Below, piece after piece: positions 6,298-15,202 of a DNA stretch of 32,438 bases (the first letter of the stretch is position 1; the number at the start of each line of letters is the position of its first letter). The notes under the pieces were generated by a model that did no database searches, was not told the origin of the DNA, and worked only from the letters and a program-made list of their open reading frames with translations. A program made the translations under genes and the position numbers. Source of the stretch: an uncultured Clostridia bacterium (lineage in GTDB: Bacteria > Bacillota > Clostridia > TANB77 > UBA1234); assembly GCA_947588905.1 (NCBI GenBank), contig CANQBB010000012.1:1-32438 (forward strand), given 5' to 3'.

Positions 6298-9200
6298 ATG
6301 AATGGTAATGTATTTTATTGCATAAATAGAGGAAGTGTAACAACATTAGGTCATGGTGGTAACGGAGGAATATTTGGAATATTAAACGGTAATTTGAGTA
6401 ATGCTTTAAATACTGGAACAATAAAAAACAATGATACTCATTTTGGAGAACATGATGCAGATGCAAGTGGAATTGTAGGTACATTATCTGGTAAAGTAGA
6501 GAGATGTATAAATAAAGGAAATGTTTCTTCTGCTATGAGATATGCTGGAGGAATAGTTCAAGCAACATCTTCAGGAACAATTACAGAATGTTTAAATATG
6601 GGAAATGTTACTAATAATCGTAAATATACAAGAGCTTGGGGAGGAACAGGAGGAATATTAGGATCTGCAGCGAGCTATGATATGGATAAAAATAAGTATG
6701 GAACGTCAAATGTAACTATTTCATATTGTGGTAATACTGGCAAAGTTACTGGCTCTGATATGACAGGAGGAGTATTGGGAAGACCGGGACCAAAAGGGAG
6801 TAACAAATTAAAATACGTATATACTACAGCAAAAGATCTTGTAATTAGAGGAAGTTCATCTAATACAACATTATCAAATTATTATAGATGGGATACAAAG
6901 ACAAAGCCTAGTGGCTTTTATACAAATAGTGGATATAAAGGAATAGAAAATGAAGGAAAATGGATTTTTGCATGGCAGATAAAGCCTACTATTTTTAATC
7001 ATCCTTATGATTACATAGGAAACATTGGAGATACAGCAAAATTAGATGTACAAACACATGGAGCAAATTTAACTTATCAATGGTATGTATCAGATAGTAA
7101 AGAAGGAACATATACAAAGATAGGAAATGGCTGGACAACAGAAACAACACAATCAGTATTAAATGTAAAAGTAGAAGAAACAGATAAGTGGTATAAATGT
7201 GAAGTAATAGGAATAGATGAAAATGGAACAAGAACTACATTGATGAGTGATCCAGCATTAGTAGGACCTCATAAAAGAATTATAGAAAAATTAGATAAAC
7301 CTCAAATAATAGGAACTTACACATATAATGGATTAAGCCAAACAGCAAACATTCTTGGATATGATTCTATTAAAATGACTATAGAAGGCAATAAAGGAAT
7401 AAATGCAGGAGAATATACAGTAGTAATAAGAATAATAGATAAAGATGTATGTGAATGGACAGATGGAACAAATGGAGATATAGTATTAACTTGGAAAATA
7501 AATCCTAAAAGTGTAAATGTAATATGGGGAGAACAATCAACATTTGTATATGATGGTGCATTGCATGCACCAACAGCAAGCGTAGATGGAGGAGTAGAAG
7601 GAGAAACATTAAATATATCACAAACAAAAGAAAGAAATGTGGGAAAATATGTATCAACAGTAACGTTAACAGGTGTAACTGGAGGACAACAAAGAAAAGA
7701 AAATTATGTGCTAACAGAAAATACAAGAGCCTATGAAATAACAAAAGCAACAGGAACATATGATATGACAATACCAGATAACAATCCAAGTAAGAGCGAA
7801 GGTCAGGGAATAGTAGAAGGAAATAACACTCCAACAACCGATGAAAATGGAGTAGCAAGATATAAATACAAAGTTACATTGGTAGCTGGAAATAGTATAA
7901 GTATGAGATATAAATATAATGGAGATATATCTGGAAAAGTAGAAGTGAATACAGGAATAGCGACAATAACAGTAGGAACAGATAATGTAACAATAAAAGG
8001 AATAAGTGAAGGACAGACAACAGGCAAAATATCATATGTAGGAAGTAATAACTACAAAGATGTAATAGTAGAAATAGCAATAACAGTGTTAAGAGCAAAT
8101 TATAGTATAGAAAGAAATGGACAAACAACATATTATAATAAATTACAAGATGCAGTAGATAATACAGTAAATGGAGACAGAATAGAAGTATTACAGGATG
8201 TGGAAGATAAAGGAAAAGTAGAAATAGGAGACAAAAATGTAACATTAGACTTGAATGATAAAAAAGTAACAAAAGATGCAGAGGTACATGTAGGAAAGAA
8301 TGGAAAGTTAAAGATAGATGGGGACAAGGGAAAGAAAGGAACATTAGAGAATACAAATGGGCCAGCAGTAAAAAATGAAGGAGAGTTAACATTAGGAACA
8401 AATAAAGGAACAGACAATGAGAATGAACCATACCTAAAAGGAAAAGATAATGCAGTAGAATCAGAAAATGGAACATTCAAATTTGAAAGTGGAACATTGA
8501 TAGGCAAGAATTTCCCACCATATACAGGAACACCAAAAGTACCAAAGTGTTATTACATAGTAACAACGCAAGAAAGTGATGGATATCATTCAACATTGAA
8601 ACATGATGTAATACCACCAGAATTATATACAGATCCAGTGGGAGATATGGTAATAGGAACAAGTGATGAAGTATATGTAATAGTAAATGTAAAGGATGAA
8701 GATTCAGGAATAGAGATAGAAGAATTCACAATAGAAGATTTAATATTTGAAGTAGAAGGAGAAGTAGTAGAGCCAACAATATTAGATTTAACATTTATGA
8801 ATGAATCAAAAGGAATATATAGATATGCGTTAAGATTTGGAGGAATCAAAAAAGGTGGAGAGCTAAAGATAAGAGTAGAAAGAAATAAAATTTATGATAG
8901 GGTACAGCTTGGAAATGCTCCAACGATTTTAATAGATGGGCAAATAATAATAAATAATACACCAATAGATATGAAAGATATAGAATTAAAACTAATCGAC
9001 CCAGAAGATGGAGTGACAGAAGATGGAAAGTTTGTGGGACAAGTAGAAGGAGTAAAAGAGAATTCAGGAATAGATGAGTATAGATGGGAGATAAGAAAGA
9101 AAGGAACAACGAATTGGAATATATTAGGAACAGAAATAGAAAAATATTATACGGGAAAATTAGAGGAAGAAGGAAAATATGAAATAAGAGTGAGAGTGTC

Positions 9201-10254
9201 AGATAAATATGGAAATTATGGATACACAAACATAGTAGAAATAACATACGAAAAGAATACAGAGTATAATTCAAAACCAACAATAGAATTTGAGAAAGAA
9301 TATATAAAGAAAAATGAAAAAATAACAGCAGTAAAAATACATGCAATGATAAAATCATCAAGCAAGATAGTAAAAGTATCAGTAAATGGGATGGAATTAT
9401 CTAATGGAGAGATAACAAAGAATGTAGTAGAAGAAGGAAAGTATCAAATAAATACAAAAGTAGGATATATAGCATATAATAATATGAGTTATAAGTTTTC
9501 TGTAACAGATGAAAATGGTAATATATCATTAAAAGTAATAAATATATCAGAAATCACAATATCAGCAGCAAAAATATTATACAAAATAGAAAATGCAACA
9601 ATATATGGAGAGGCAAAGATAATATTTAAGTCAGATGAAGATATAATGTTATATGGAGATTTACCAGAAGGCTATGAAGAAATGAAAGAAGGATATAGAA
9701 ATACATATCAAAAAGAAATAGAAATAAAAGTACCAAGTGGGACAAAAGAAATAAATAAAGAGTTTAAATTCATAAACAATGTAGGAAGCGAAACAACTGT
9801 ACAAGTAAAAGGAAAAGTAGATACAGAAATAAGATATGTAAGACTAGTATCAAAGAAGATAAAAGAAATAACAACAGTATATGGAGGACAAATAGACTTA
9901 GATATAGCAATGAATTTAGTAAGCAAGATGAAGACAGCAAAGACGATGGTAAAAGAAGAAATAAGAAGTTATTATGAAATAGACACAACGAAGATAAATA
10001 TGTTAGTAACAAGTGAAGAAGAATTAAATACAGCAAAGAGATTAGGAAAAGCAAGTAAGATACAAATACTAACAGGAGAAGGAATAAAAGATTTATCAAA
10101 AGGAGAATCAGAAATAATAACGATATTAGAAAGTGGAATAAGTGCATCAGTAAATGATAATCTAACAGGAGTATATATAAGAAATAACAACTTAGTAACA
10201 AGAGATAAAAAAGCAAATGGAGAAAGTTTCCATGTAACAATAGTAAATAAGTAA
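6298..10254 (+). CDS. Secreted GLUG-repeat/MBG-like surface protein A, main fragment
   Basis: The first ATG of this frame is at 6298, but homology continues back to about 6174, so it is the body of the gene starting at 5514. Numbered on the joined protein: GLUG repeats to about residue 443; an Ig-like domain about 498-586 (LTYQWYVSDSKEG to WYKCEVIG); two MBG/YDG-like modules about 599-742 (GTYTYNG, FVYDGALHAPTASV); a module about 746-861; a beta-helix-like stretch about 862-999 (TTYYNKLQDAVDNTVNGDRI, VTLDLNDKKV); Ig/cadherin- and PKD-like stretches about 1012-1250; and a C-terminal part of unknown fold. No LPXTG, SLH or choline-binding anchor is visible, so how it stays at the surface is unclear. 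Codons from about 7000 onward become strongly A-ending (ATA for Ile), unlike the 5' part. Likely an adhesin; the ligand is unknown. Confidence 0.85.
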   Translation: MNGNVFYCINRGSVTTLGHGGNGGIFGILNGNLSNALNTGTIKNNDTHFGEHDADASGIVGTLSGKVERCINKGNVSSAMRYAGGIVQATSSGTITECLNMGNVTNNRKYTRAWGGTGGILGSAASYDMDKNKYGTSNVTISYCGNTGKVTGSDMTGGVLGRPGPKGSNKLKYVYTTAKDLVIRGSSSNTTLSNYYRWDTKTKPSGFYTNSGYKGIENEGKWIFAWQIKPTIFNHPYDYIGNIGDTAKLDVQTHGANLTYQWYVSDSKEGTYTKIGNGWTTETTQSVLNVKVEETDKWYKCEVIGIDENGTRTTLMSDPALVGPHKRIIEKLDKPQIIGTYTYNGLSQTANILGYDSIKMTIEGNKGINAGEYTVVIRIIDKDVCEWTDGTNGDIVLTWKINPKSVNVIWGEQSTFVYDGALHAPTASVDGGVEGETLNISQTKERNVGKYVSTVTLTGVTGGQQRKENYVLTENTRAYEITKATGTYDMTIPDNNPSKSEGQGIVEGNNTPTTDENGVARYKYKVTLVAGNSISMRYKYNGDISGKVEVNTGIATITVGTDNVTIKGISEGQTTGKISYVGSNNYKDVIVEIAITVLRANYSIERNGQTTYYNKLQDAVDNTVNGDRIEVLQDVEDKGKVEIGDKNVTLDLNDKKVTKDAEVHVGKNGKLKIDGDKGKKGTLENTNGPAVKNEGELTLGTNKGTDNENEPYLKGKDNAVESENGTFKFESGTLIGKNFPPYTGTPKVPKCYYIVTTQESDGYHSTLKHDVIPPELYTDPVGDMVIGTSDEVYVIVNVKDEDSGIEIEEFTIEDLIFEVEGEVVEPTILDLTFMNESKGIYRYALRFGGIKKGGELKIRVERNKIYDRVQLGNAPTILIDGQIIINNTPIDMKDIELKLIDPEDGVTEDGKFVGQVEGVKENSGIDEYRWEIRKKGTTNWNILGTEIEKYYTGKLEEEGKYEIRVRVSDKYGNYGYTNIVEITYEKNTEYNSKPTIEFEKEYIKKNEKITAVKIHAMIKSSSKIVKVSVNGMELSNGEITKNVVEEGKYQINTKVGYIAYNNMSYKFSVTDENGNISLKVINISEITISAAKILYKIENATIYGEAKIIFKSDEDIMLYGDLPEGYEEMKEGYRNTYQKEIEIKVPSGTKEINKEFKFINNVGSETTVQVKGKVDTEIRYVRLVSKKIKEITTVYGGQIDLDIAMNLVSKMKTAKTMVKEEIRSYYEIDTTKINMLVTSEEELNTAKRLGKASKIQILTGEGIKDLSKGESEIITILESGISASVNDNLTGVYIRNNNLVTRDKKANGESFHVTIVNK
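7309..8093 (+). repeat. Long imperfect direct repeat, copy 1 (inside surface protein A)
   Basis: This stretch matches 31660-32438 at high DNA identity, with long identical runs, one or a few in-frame codon gaps and mostly silent changes. It encodes the two MBG/YDG-like modules and the GTYDMTIP to EIAITVLR module. Confidence 0.85.
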
Positions 10255-10269
10255 ATTATATATTGCTTA

Positions 10270-10304
10270 AAGGACTGTAATTTAGTTTTACAGTCCTTAT
10301 TTTT
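10270..10304 (+). terminator. Intrinsic terminator after surface protein A
   Basis: A perfect 11-bp stem, AAGGACTGTAA (10270-10280) with its complement at 10288-10298, a 7-nt loop and a following T run. Confidence 0.9.
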
Positions 10305-10350
10305 GACTTTACATAAATGGTAAAATTATCTTAAATAAATATTGTAACTC

Positions 10351-10378
10351 TTGCATATATTTTTTTATAAGATATAAT
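10351..10378 (+). promoter_or_regulatory. Promoter of the glmS operon
   Basis: TTGCAT (10351-10356), a 16-nt spacer and TATAAT (10373-10378). Transcription would start near 10385, about 40 nt before the ribozyme core. Confidence 0.65.
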
Positions 10379-10421
10379 ATAGGTGTGTTAGCCAAGAATA
10401 TAAAAAGGAGGATAGATATTG

Positions 10422-10580
10422 TTTTAAGCGCATGGACAGGGAAACTTGTTGACGAGGTTAGAGTTTATCGAATAATCAGCGGATGACTCTACGGCATACT
10501 ACTGTCGTTAATTACTGGTAAAACCATATAGCGATATATGAACAGATTCAGATAATGTGTAGTTGTTAACACGGACAATT
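10422..10580 (+). ncRNA. glmS ribozyme (GlcN6P-activated self-cleaving riboswitch)
   Basis: The core segments of the glmS class appear in order: AAGCGC (cleavage expected between A10427 and G10428), GUUGACGAGG, AGAGUUUAUCGA, AGCGGAUGACUCUACGG and UUACUGGUAAAACC, followed by a 3' pairing region up to the glmS ribosome site. UUAGAG/CUCUA form one conserved helix. The class cleaves its own mRNA when glucosamine-6-phosphate binds, after which the message is degraded, giving feedback on GlmS. The gene directly downstream is glmS, as expected. The 3' boundary is approximate. Confidence 0.93.
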
Positions 10581-10600
10581 AAATATAAGGAGGAACTGCT

Positions 10601-12415
10601 ATGTGCGGAATTGTTGGTTATATTGGTGAAAATAACGCAAATGATGTGCTTCTTACAGGATTAAAAAAATTAGAGTATAGAGGCTATGATTCATGCGGTA
10701 TTGCAACAATATACAATGATAAGTTCCAGATTCATAAAACTACCAATAGAATTGATAGCTTAGTTTCGTGCATCCAAGATACAGAAAAATCAAATATAGG
10801 ACTTGGACATACAAGATGGGCTACTCATGGAGGAGTGTGCGAAAAAAATGCACATCCGCATACTGACAATAAAGATAAATTTGTTGTTGTTCATAATGGT
10901 ATTATTGAAAATTATATTGAATTAAAAGAATTACTGAAAGATAAAGGTTATGAATTTTATTCAGATACAGATACAGAAGTTATACCTAATTTAATTGATT
11001 TAAATTATGATGGAAATTTATTAGAAGCAACTAAAAAAACAGTAGATATGTTAGAAGGTAGTTATGCACTTGGAATTATGAAAAAAGATAATCCTAATGA
11101 AATTATTGCTACAAGAAAAAATAGTCCATTAGTAATTGGGGTTGGAGAAAATGAAAATTTTATTGCATCAGATTATTCTGCAATATTAAAATACACAAAT
11201 AAAATTGGTATTTTGGAAAATGACGAATTTGCAGTATTAAAAAAAGATGAAGTGTCATTTTATGATAAAGATTTAAATAAAAAAGATGTTGCAATAAAAA
11301 ATATTGATACAAAAGATTTTGACGTTGAAAAAAATGGATATGAGCATTTTATGCTTAAAGAAATAAATGAGAATAGTATAACAGCTAAAAAGACTTTAGA
11401 CACATATTTAATAAATGGAAAATTAAAATTTGATATAAACTTAAGTGATGAAGAAATTAAAAATATAAAGCATATTCATATTGTTGCTTGTGGTACAGCA
11501 ATGCATGCAGGCTTAAATGGAAAATATATTATTGAAAAATTTACTAGGATACCAGTTAATGTTGAAGTCGCATCAGAGTTTAGATATAAAAATCCTATAC
11601 TAGACAAAGATGATTTTGTAATATTTATTAGCCAATCAGGCGAAACAGCCGATACAATAGCATGTTTACAATTAGTAAAAGACAGAAATATAAAACATAT
11701 GTCAATGGTTAATGTGAAAGAAAGTACTATTGATAGAATGAGTGATAATGTTATATATACAAAAGCGGGAGCCGAAATTGCAGTAGCTTCAACAAAAGCA
11801 TATATTGCACAAGTAATTTTAATAGATTTGTTTGGTATATATTTAGCACAAAAACGTGGATTATATGATGATGAAGAATTAAATAATATTTTAAGAAGTT
11901 TAATTGAAATTCCAAATAAAATACAAGAAGTTTTAGAAGAAGATAAAGAATATATTGACTATGCAAACAAAATAAGTAACAAAAGAGATGTATTTTATTT
12001 AGGAAGAGGGCTTGATTATTATGTGGCATTAGAAGGTTCTCTTAAATTAAAAGAAATTTCTTATATTCATTCTGAAGCAACACAATTTGGAGAATTAAAA
12101 CATGGTCCTATTGCTTTAATAGAAGATGATACTCCGGCTATTGTTATGGCAACATCTAAAAACCTTTTAGATAAAACAATTAGTAACATTAAAGAAATTA
12201 AAGCAAGAGGAGCAAATGTTTTAGTTTTGACTACTCTTAAAGATTTTCCAAGTAATGTTGCAGACAAAATAATTTTATTACCAGAAGTAAATGAAAATTT
12301 ATCGCCACTTCTTACAATGATACCTTTACAACTAATTGCATATCATGTTACAGTTAATAAAGGTTTAGATGTAGATAAACCAAGAAACCTAGCAAAATCT
12401 GTAACAGTTGAATAA
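10601..12415 (+). CDS. glmS: Glutamine-fructose-6-phosphate aminotransferase (isomerizing)
   Basis: A 604-aa protein of the usual GlmS length. After removal of Met the N-terminal Cys (MCGIVGYIG) is the glutaminase nucleophile; HTRWATHG and the GSYALGIM region complete the glutaminase domain. The C-terminal half has two SIS sugar-isomerase domains, with SQSGETADT, AGAEIAVASTKAY, LGRGLDYYVALEGSLKLKEI and ELKHGPIALI, and it ends in the typical KSVTVE tail. It makes glucosamine-6-phosphate from fructose-6-phosphate and glutamine, the entry step to peptidoglycan amino sugars. The start follows AAGGAGG. It is preceded by the glmS ribozyme and followed 19 nt later by an acetyltransferase and then glmM, so the operon is hexosamine-dedicated. 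Confidence 0.98.
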   Translation: MCGIVGYIGENNANDVLLTGLKKLEYRGYDSCGIATIYNDKFQIHKTTNRIDSLVSCIQDTEKSNIGLGHTRWATHGGVCEKNAHPHTDNKDKFVVVHNGIIENYIELKELLKDKGYEFYSDTDTEVIPNLIDLNYDGNLLEATKKTVDMLEGSYALGIMKKDNPNEIIATRKNSPLVIGVGENENFIASDYSAILKYTNKIGILENDEFAVLKKDEVSFYDKDLNKKDVAIKNIDTKDFDVEKNGYEHFMLKEINENSITAKKTLDTYLINGKLKFDINLSDEEIKNIKHIHIVACGTAMHAGLNGKYIIEKFTRIPVNVEVASEFRYKNPILDKDDFVIFISQSGETADTIACLQLVKDRNIKHMSMVNVKESTIDRMSDNVIYTKAGAEIAVASTKAYIAQVILIDLFGIYLAQKRGLYDDEELNNILRSLIEIPNKIQEVLEEDKEYIDYANKISNKRDVFYLGRGLDYYVALEGSLKLKEISYIHSEATQFGELKHGPIALIEDDTPAIVMATSKNLLDKTISNIKEIKARGANVLVLTTLKDFPSNVADKIILLPEVNENLSPLLTMIPLQLIAYHVTVNKGLDVDKPRNLAKSVTVE

Positions 12416-12434
12416 AATGAAAGGATTGAAATAA

Positions 12435-13094
12435 ATGGAAAACATAGAATTATTTGACTTAGAAAAAACTATTGCAAAAGATATTTTTGATGGAAAGATT
12501 TATCCATGGGAAGTTTTAAAAGATATTAAAGATTTTATAATTAAATTAGGTGCAACACTTTCACTTGAAGAATATAATCATCCATCTGAAGATGTTTGGA
12601 TTTCAAAAACAGCAAAAGTTTTTCCATCAGCATATATTGGAGGACCATGTATAATAGATCATAACGCAGAAATAAGACATTCTGCATTTATACGTGGTAG
12701 TGCTATTGTTGGAAAAAACACAGTAGTTGGAAATTCTACCGAGTTAAAAAATGTAATATTGTTTGATAATGTTCAAGTTCCGCATTATAATTATGTTGGA
12801 GATTCAATACTTGGATATAAAGCACATATGGGGGCTGGTTCTATTACAAGTAATGTTAAAAGTGATAAATCATTAGTTGTTATAAAAAATAAAGAACAGT
12901 TAATAGAAACAAGCATCAAAAAAGTTGGTGCATTTTTAGGTGACAACGTTGAAATAGGATGTAACAGTGTTTTATGTCCAGGAACTATTGTTGGAAGAAA
13001 TAGCATTGTATATCCTTTAAGTAGAGTTAGAGGAGTTATTGGAGAAAAGAAAATATATAAAGACAAAGACAATATAGTAGATAAAAAGGAATAA
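12435..13094 (+). CDS. Left-handed beta-helix acetyltransferase resembling the C-terminal domain of GlmU
   Basis: A 219-aa protein. Residues 1-50 are a short N-terminal extension; from about 51 hexapeptide repeats form a left-handed beta-helix. VPHYNYVGDSILGYKAHMG then AGSIT (115-138) matches the GlmU acetyltransferase stretch containing E. coli His363 and Tyr366, equivalent here to His117 and Tyr120. FIRGSA (85-90) and STELKNV match the sugar-phosphate-binding Arg and Lys segments. It has no uridylyltransferase domain. Lying between glmS and glmM, it probably acetylates glucosamine-1-phosphate to GlcNAc-1-phosphate. Some annotation pipelines call relatives UDP-GlcNAc pyrophosphorylase, which the missing domain argues against. 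The ribosome site is AAAGGA. Confidence 0.82.
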   Translation: MENIELFDLEKTIAKDIFDGKIYPWEVLKDIKDFIIKLGATLSLEEYNHPSEDVWISKTAKVFPSAYIGGPCIIDHNAEIRHSAFIRGSAIVGKNTVVGNSTELKNVILFDNVQVPHYNYVGDSILGYKAHMGAGSITSNVKSDKSLVVIKNKEQLIETSIKKVGAFLGDNVEIGCNSVLCPGTIVGRNSIVYPLSRVRGVIGEKKIYKDKDNIVDKKE

Positions 13095-13133
13095 ATATTT
13101 TTGAAGATTCAAAAATTTAGAAGGAGGAATAAA

Positions 13134-14489
13134 ATGGGAAGACTATTTGGAACAGATGGAGTTAGAGGTGTTGCAAATTCAAATTTAACATGTGAACTTG
13201 CAATGAAACTTGGAAGAGCAGCTGCAATGGTTTTGTCTAATAATTCAAGAAGGAGACCTCTTTTTGTAATTGGAATGGATACAAGAATTTCATCTGAAAT
13301 GTTATCTTCTGCACTTACAGCAGGACTTTGTAGTGTTGGTGCGGATGTTATGATTTTAGGAGTTGTGCCAACACCAGCTGTTGCATATTTAATAGGCAAA
13401 TATAAAGCTGATGCTGGAGTAATGATTTCTGCATCTCATAATTCTGCGGAATATAATGGAATAAAAATGTTTAGTGGAGACGGATATAAATTGCCAGATG
13501 TTCTAGAAGAAGAAATAGAAAGCATTGTTATTGATGATTCAAAAGAATTTAAACCTGCAGAAGGTGCTAACGTTGGAAAAGTTACATATGCAGAAAATCC
13601 AGTTAAACATTATATTGATCATTTAAAAAGTACTGTTCCTAATTCTCTTGAAGGAATTAAAATTGCAATTGATTGTGCAAATGGTTCTGCAAGTACAACA
13701 GCTAAATCTTTGATGGAGCAACTTGGTGCAACAGCAGATATTATTTGTGATAAACCAGATGGAATAAATATAAATGATAATTGCGGTTCTACTCACTTGG
13801 AAAAATTAAAAGAATATGTAGTTGAAAATAAAATGGATATAGGAATTGCTTTTGATGGTGATGCTGATAGATGTCTTTGTGTAGATGAAAATGGAAATGT
13901 AATAGATGGAGACCAGATAATGGCAATGTGTGCTTTGGATATGAAAGAAAGAGGAAAACTTTCTAAAAATATGGCAGTTGGAACAATTCTTACAAATCTT
14001 GGTTTTGTTAAATTTTGCGAAGCATTTGACATTGGATTTTCAGCAACAAAAGTAGGAGATAGATATGTTCTTGAAGAAATGCTACTTGAAGATTATAATT
14101 TTGGTGGAGAACAATCAGGTCATATAATATTTAGAGATTTTGCAACTACAGGAGATGGAGAATTAACAGCAATCCAAGTTTTAAGTTTAATAAAAAGAAC
14201 AGGAAAGAAATTATCTGAACTTGCAAAGGTAATGGATAAATATCCTCAAGTATCTATAAATGTAATGGTAAGTCAAGAAGGAAAAGTACAATTTTATACA
14301 AATCATGTTGTAAAAGAGGCAATAGATAAAGCCAAAGAAAAACTTGCTGATTCAGGTAGAATTATAGTTAGACCTTCTGGAACAGAACCTAAGATGAGAG
14401 TAATGGTAGAATGTTTTGATGAAAAACTAATGAATGATACTGCAAATGAAGTTGCAGAAATTATTAAGAAAGAATTAGGAGAATTATAA
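13134..14489 (+). CDS. glmM: Phosphoglucosamine mutase
   Basis: A 451-aa protein with the GlmM pattern: MGRLFGTDGVRGVAN at the start, the phosphoserine loop ISASHNSAEYNG (Ser101), the Mg-binding loop DGDADR (241-246), the sugar loop GEQSGH (325-330) and the phosphate loop RPSGTEPK near the C-terminus. It converts glucosamine-6-phosphate to glucosamine-1-phosphate. The ATG at 13134 has AAGGAGG at ideal spacing; an upstream in-frame TTG (13101) has no ribosome site. It is the last gene of the glmS operon, 39 nt after the acetyltransferase, and is followed by a terminator. Confidence 0.97.
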   Translation: MGRLFGTDGVRGVANSNLTCELAMKLGRAAAMVLSNNSRRRPLFVIGMDTRISSEMLSSALTAGLCSVGADVMILGVVPTPAVAYLIGKYKADAGVMISASHNSAEYNGIKMFSGDGYKLPDVLEEEIESIVIDDSKEFKPAEGANVGKVTYAENPVKHYIDHLKSTVPNSLEGIKIAIDCANGSASTTAKSLMEQLGATADIICDKPDGININDNCGSTHLEKLKEYVVENKMDIGIAFDGDADRCLCVDENGNVIDGDQIMAMCALDMKERGKLSKNMAVGTILTNLGFVKFCEAFDIGFSATKVGDRYVLEEMLLEDYNFGGEQSGHIIFRDFATTGDGELTAIQVLSLIKRTGKKLSELAKVMDKYPQVSINVMVSQEGKVQFYTNHVVKEAIDKAKEKLADSGRIIVRPSGTEPKMRVMVECFDEKLMNDTANEVAEIIKKELGEL

Positions 14490-14511
14490 ATTATAAAAAC
14501 TTTTTAGTAAA

Positions 14512-14568
14512 TTAAAAGTGAACTTGAAACAATTTGAGTTCACTTTTAACTATTAAAGAGTTTTTTTG
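14512..14568 (+). terminator. Intrinsic terminator after glmM
   Basis: AAAAGTGAACT (14514-14524) pairs perfectly with AGTTCACTTTT (14537-14547). Flanking AAAAACT/AGTTTTT segments can extend the stem. A T run follows at 14561-14567. Confidence 0.85.
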
Positions 14569-14595
14569 TTTTCCAAACTTACCTGCAATTTCATA

Positions 14596-14624
14596 TTGCA
14601 CTAAATTTTTGGGTTTGTTATAAT
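14596..14624 (+). promoter_or_regulatory. Promoter of the hydrogenase operon
   Basis: TTGCAC (14596-14601), a 17-nt spacer and TATAAT (14619-14624). I saw no convincing Rex-type (TTGTTAA...TTAACAA) operator around it. Confidence 0.75.
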
Positions 14625-14681
14625 GAATATGTAGGCTTAATATAATTATAAAAAATGAGTCTGTTTTAGGAGGGAAAAACT

Positions 14682-15182
14682 ATGAATGAAATTGAAAAGA
14701 AAAGTGTCTGCACATGTGGAGAAATAGATGATAATAAAAAGAAATTACTTGAAGTTATTGTTTCAGTAAATGGAGACAAAAGTCAACTAATGAAAGTTTT
14801 AAATGCAGCACAAGAAATTTATGGATATATTCCAACTTCTGCACAAAAAACAATTTCAGAAGAATTAGATATTCCTATGGCAGAGATATATGGTGTTATT
14901 ACTTTTTATACTAGATTTTCTTTAGAGCCAAAAGGAAAATATAATATTGGAGTATGTTTAGGAACAGCATGCTATGTAAAAGGATCACAAATGGTTTTAG
15001 ATAAAGTAAAAGAAATTCTTGGAATAGATGTTGGTGGTATAACTCCTGATGGAAAATTTTCATTAGTATCTACTCGATGTGTAGGAGCATGTGGATTAGC
15101 ACCAGTAATGACAGTTAATGATGAGGTTTATGGAAATATGGATCCGTCGAAGGTTAAAGATATTTTAGACAAATATGTTTAA
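14682..15182 (+). CDS. hydC: HydC: NuoE-like [2Fe-2S] subunit of the bifurcating hydrogenase
   Basis: A 166-aa thioredoxin-like ferredoxin of the NuoE family. The [2Fe-2S] ligands are visible as Cys92 and Cys97 (VCLGTACYVKG) and Cys133 and Cys137 (TRCVGACGLAPV). The N-terminal helical part has LNAAQEIYGYIP and the VITFYTRFS stretch, both typical of the family. In trimeric NAD-linked [FeFe]-hydrogenases this subunit works with the NuoF-like HydB. It is the first gene of the operon, with a good promoter and an AGGAGG site, and ends 20 nt before hydB's chosen start. Confidence 0.93.
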   Translation: MNEIEKKSVCTCGEIDDNKKKLLEVIVSVNGDKSQLMKVLNAAQEIYGYIPTSAQKTISEELDIPMAEIYGVITFYTRFSLEPKGKYNIGVCLGTACYVKGSQMVLDKVKEILGIDVGGITPDGKFSLVSTRCVGACGLAPVMTVNDEVYGNMDPSKVKDILDKYV

Positions 15183-15202
15183 GGAAGGGAGTGTTAACGA
15201 AT

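Noticed and set aside
7874..8476. Long minus-strand open frames opposite surface protein A (and similar ones opposite protein B), rich in Leu, Tyr, His and Phe
   Set aside because: They mirror the A-rich codon pattern of the plus-strand genes, have no ribosome sites and no protein-like domain pattern.
13101..13133. Longer glmM start at TTG
   Set aside because: There is no ribosome site before it, while ATG at 13134 has AAGGAGG and gives the conserved MGRLFGTDGVRG start.
14571..14681. Rex (NADH-sensing) operator upstream of the hydrogenase operon
   Set aside because: TTGTTATAATG looks like one half but no matching TTAACAA half follows.
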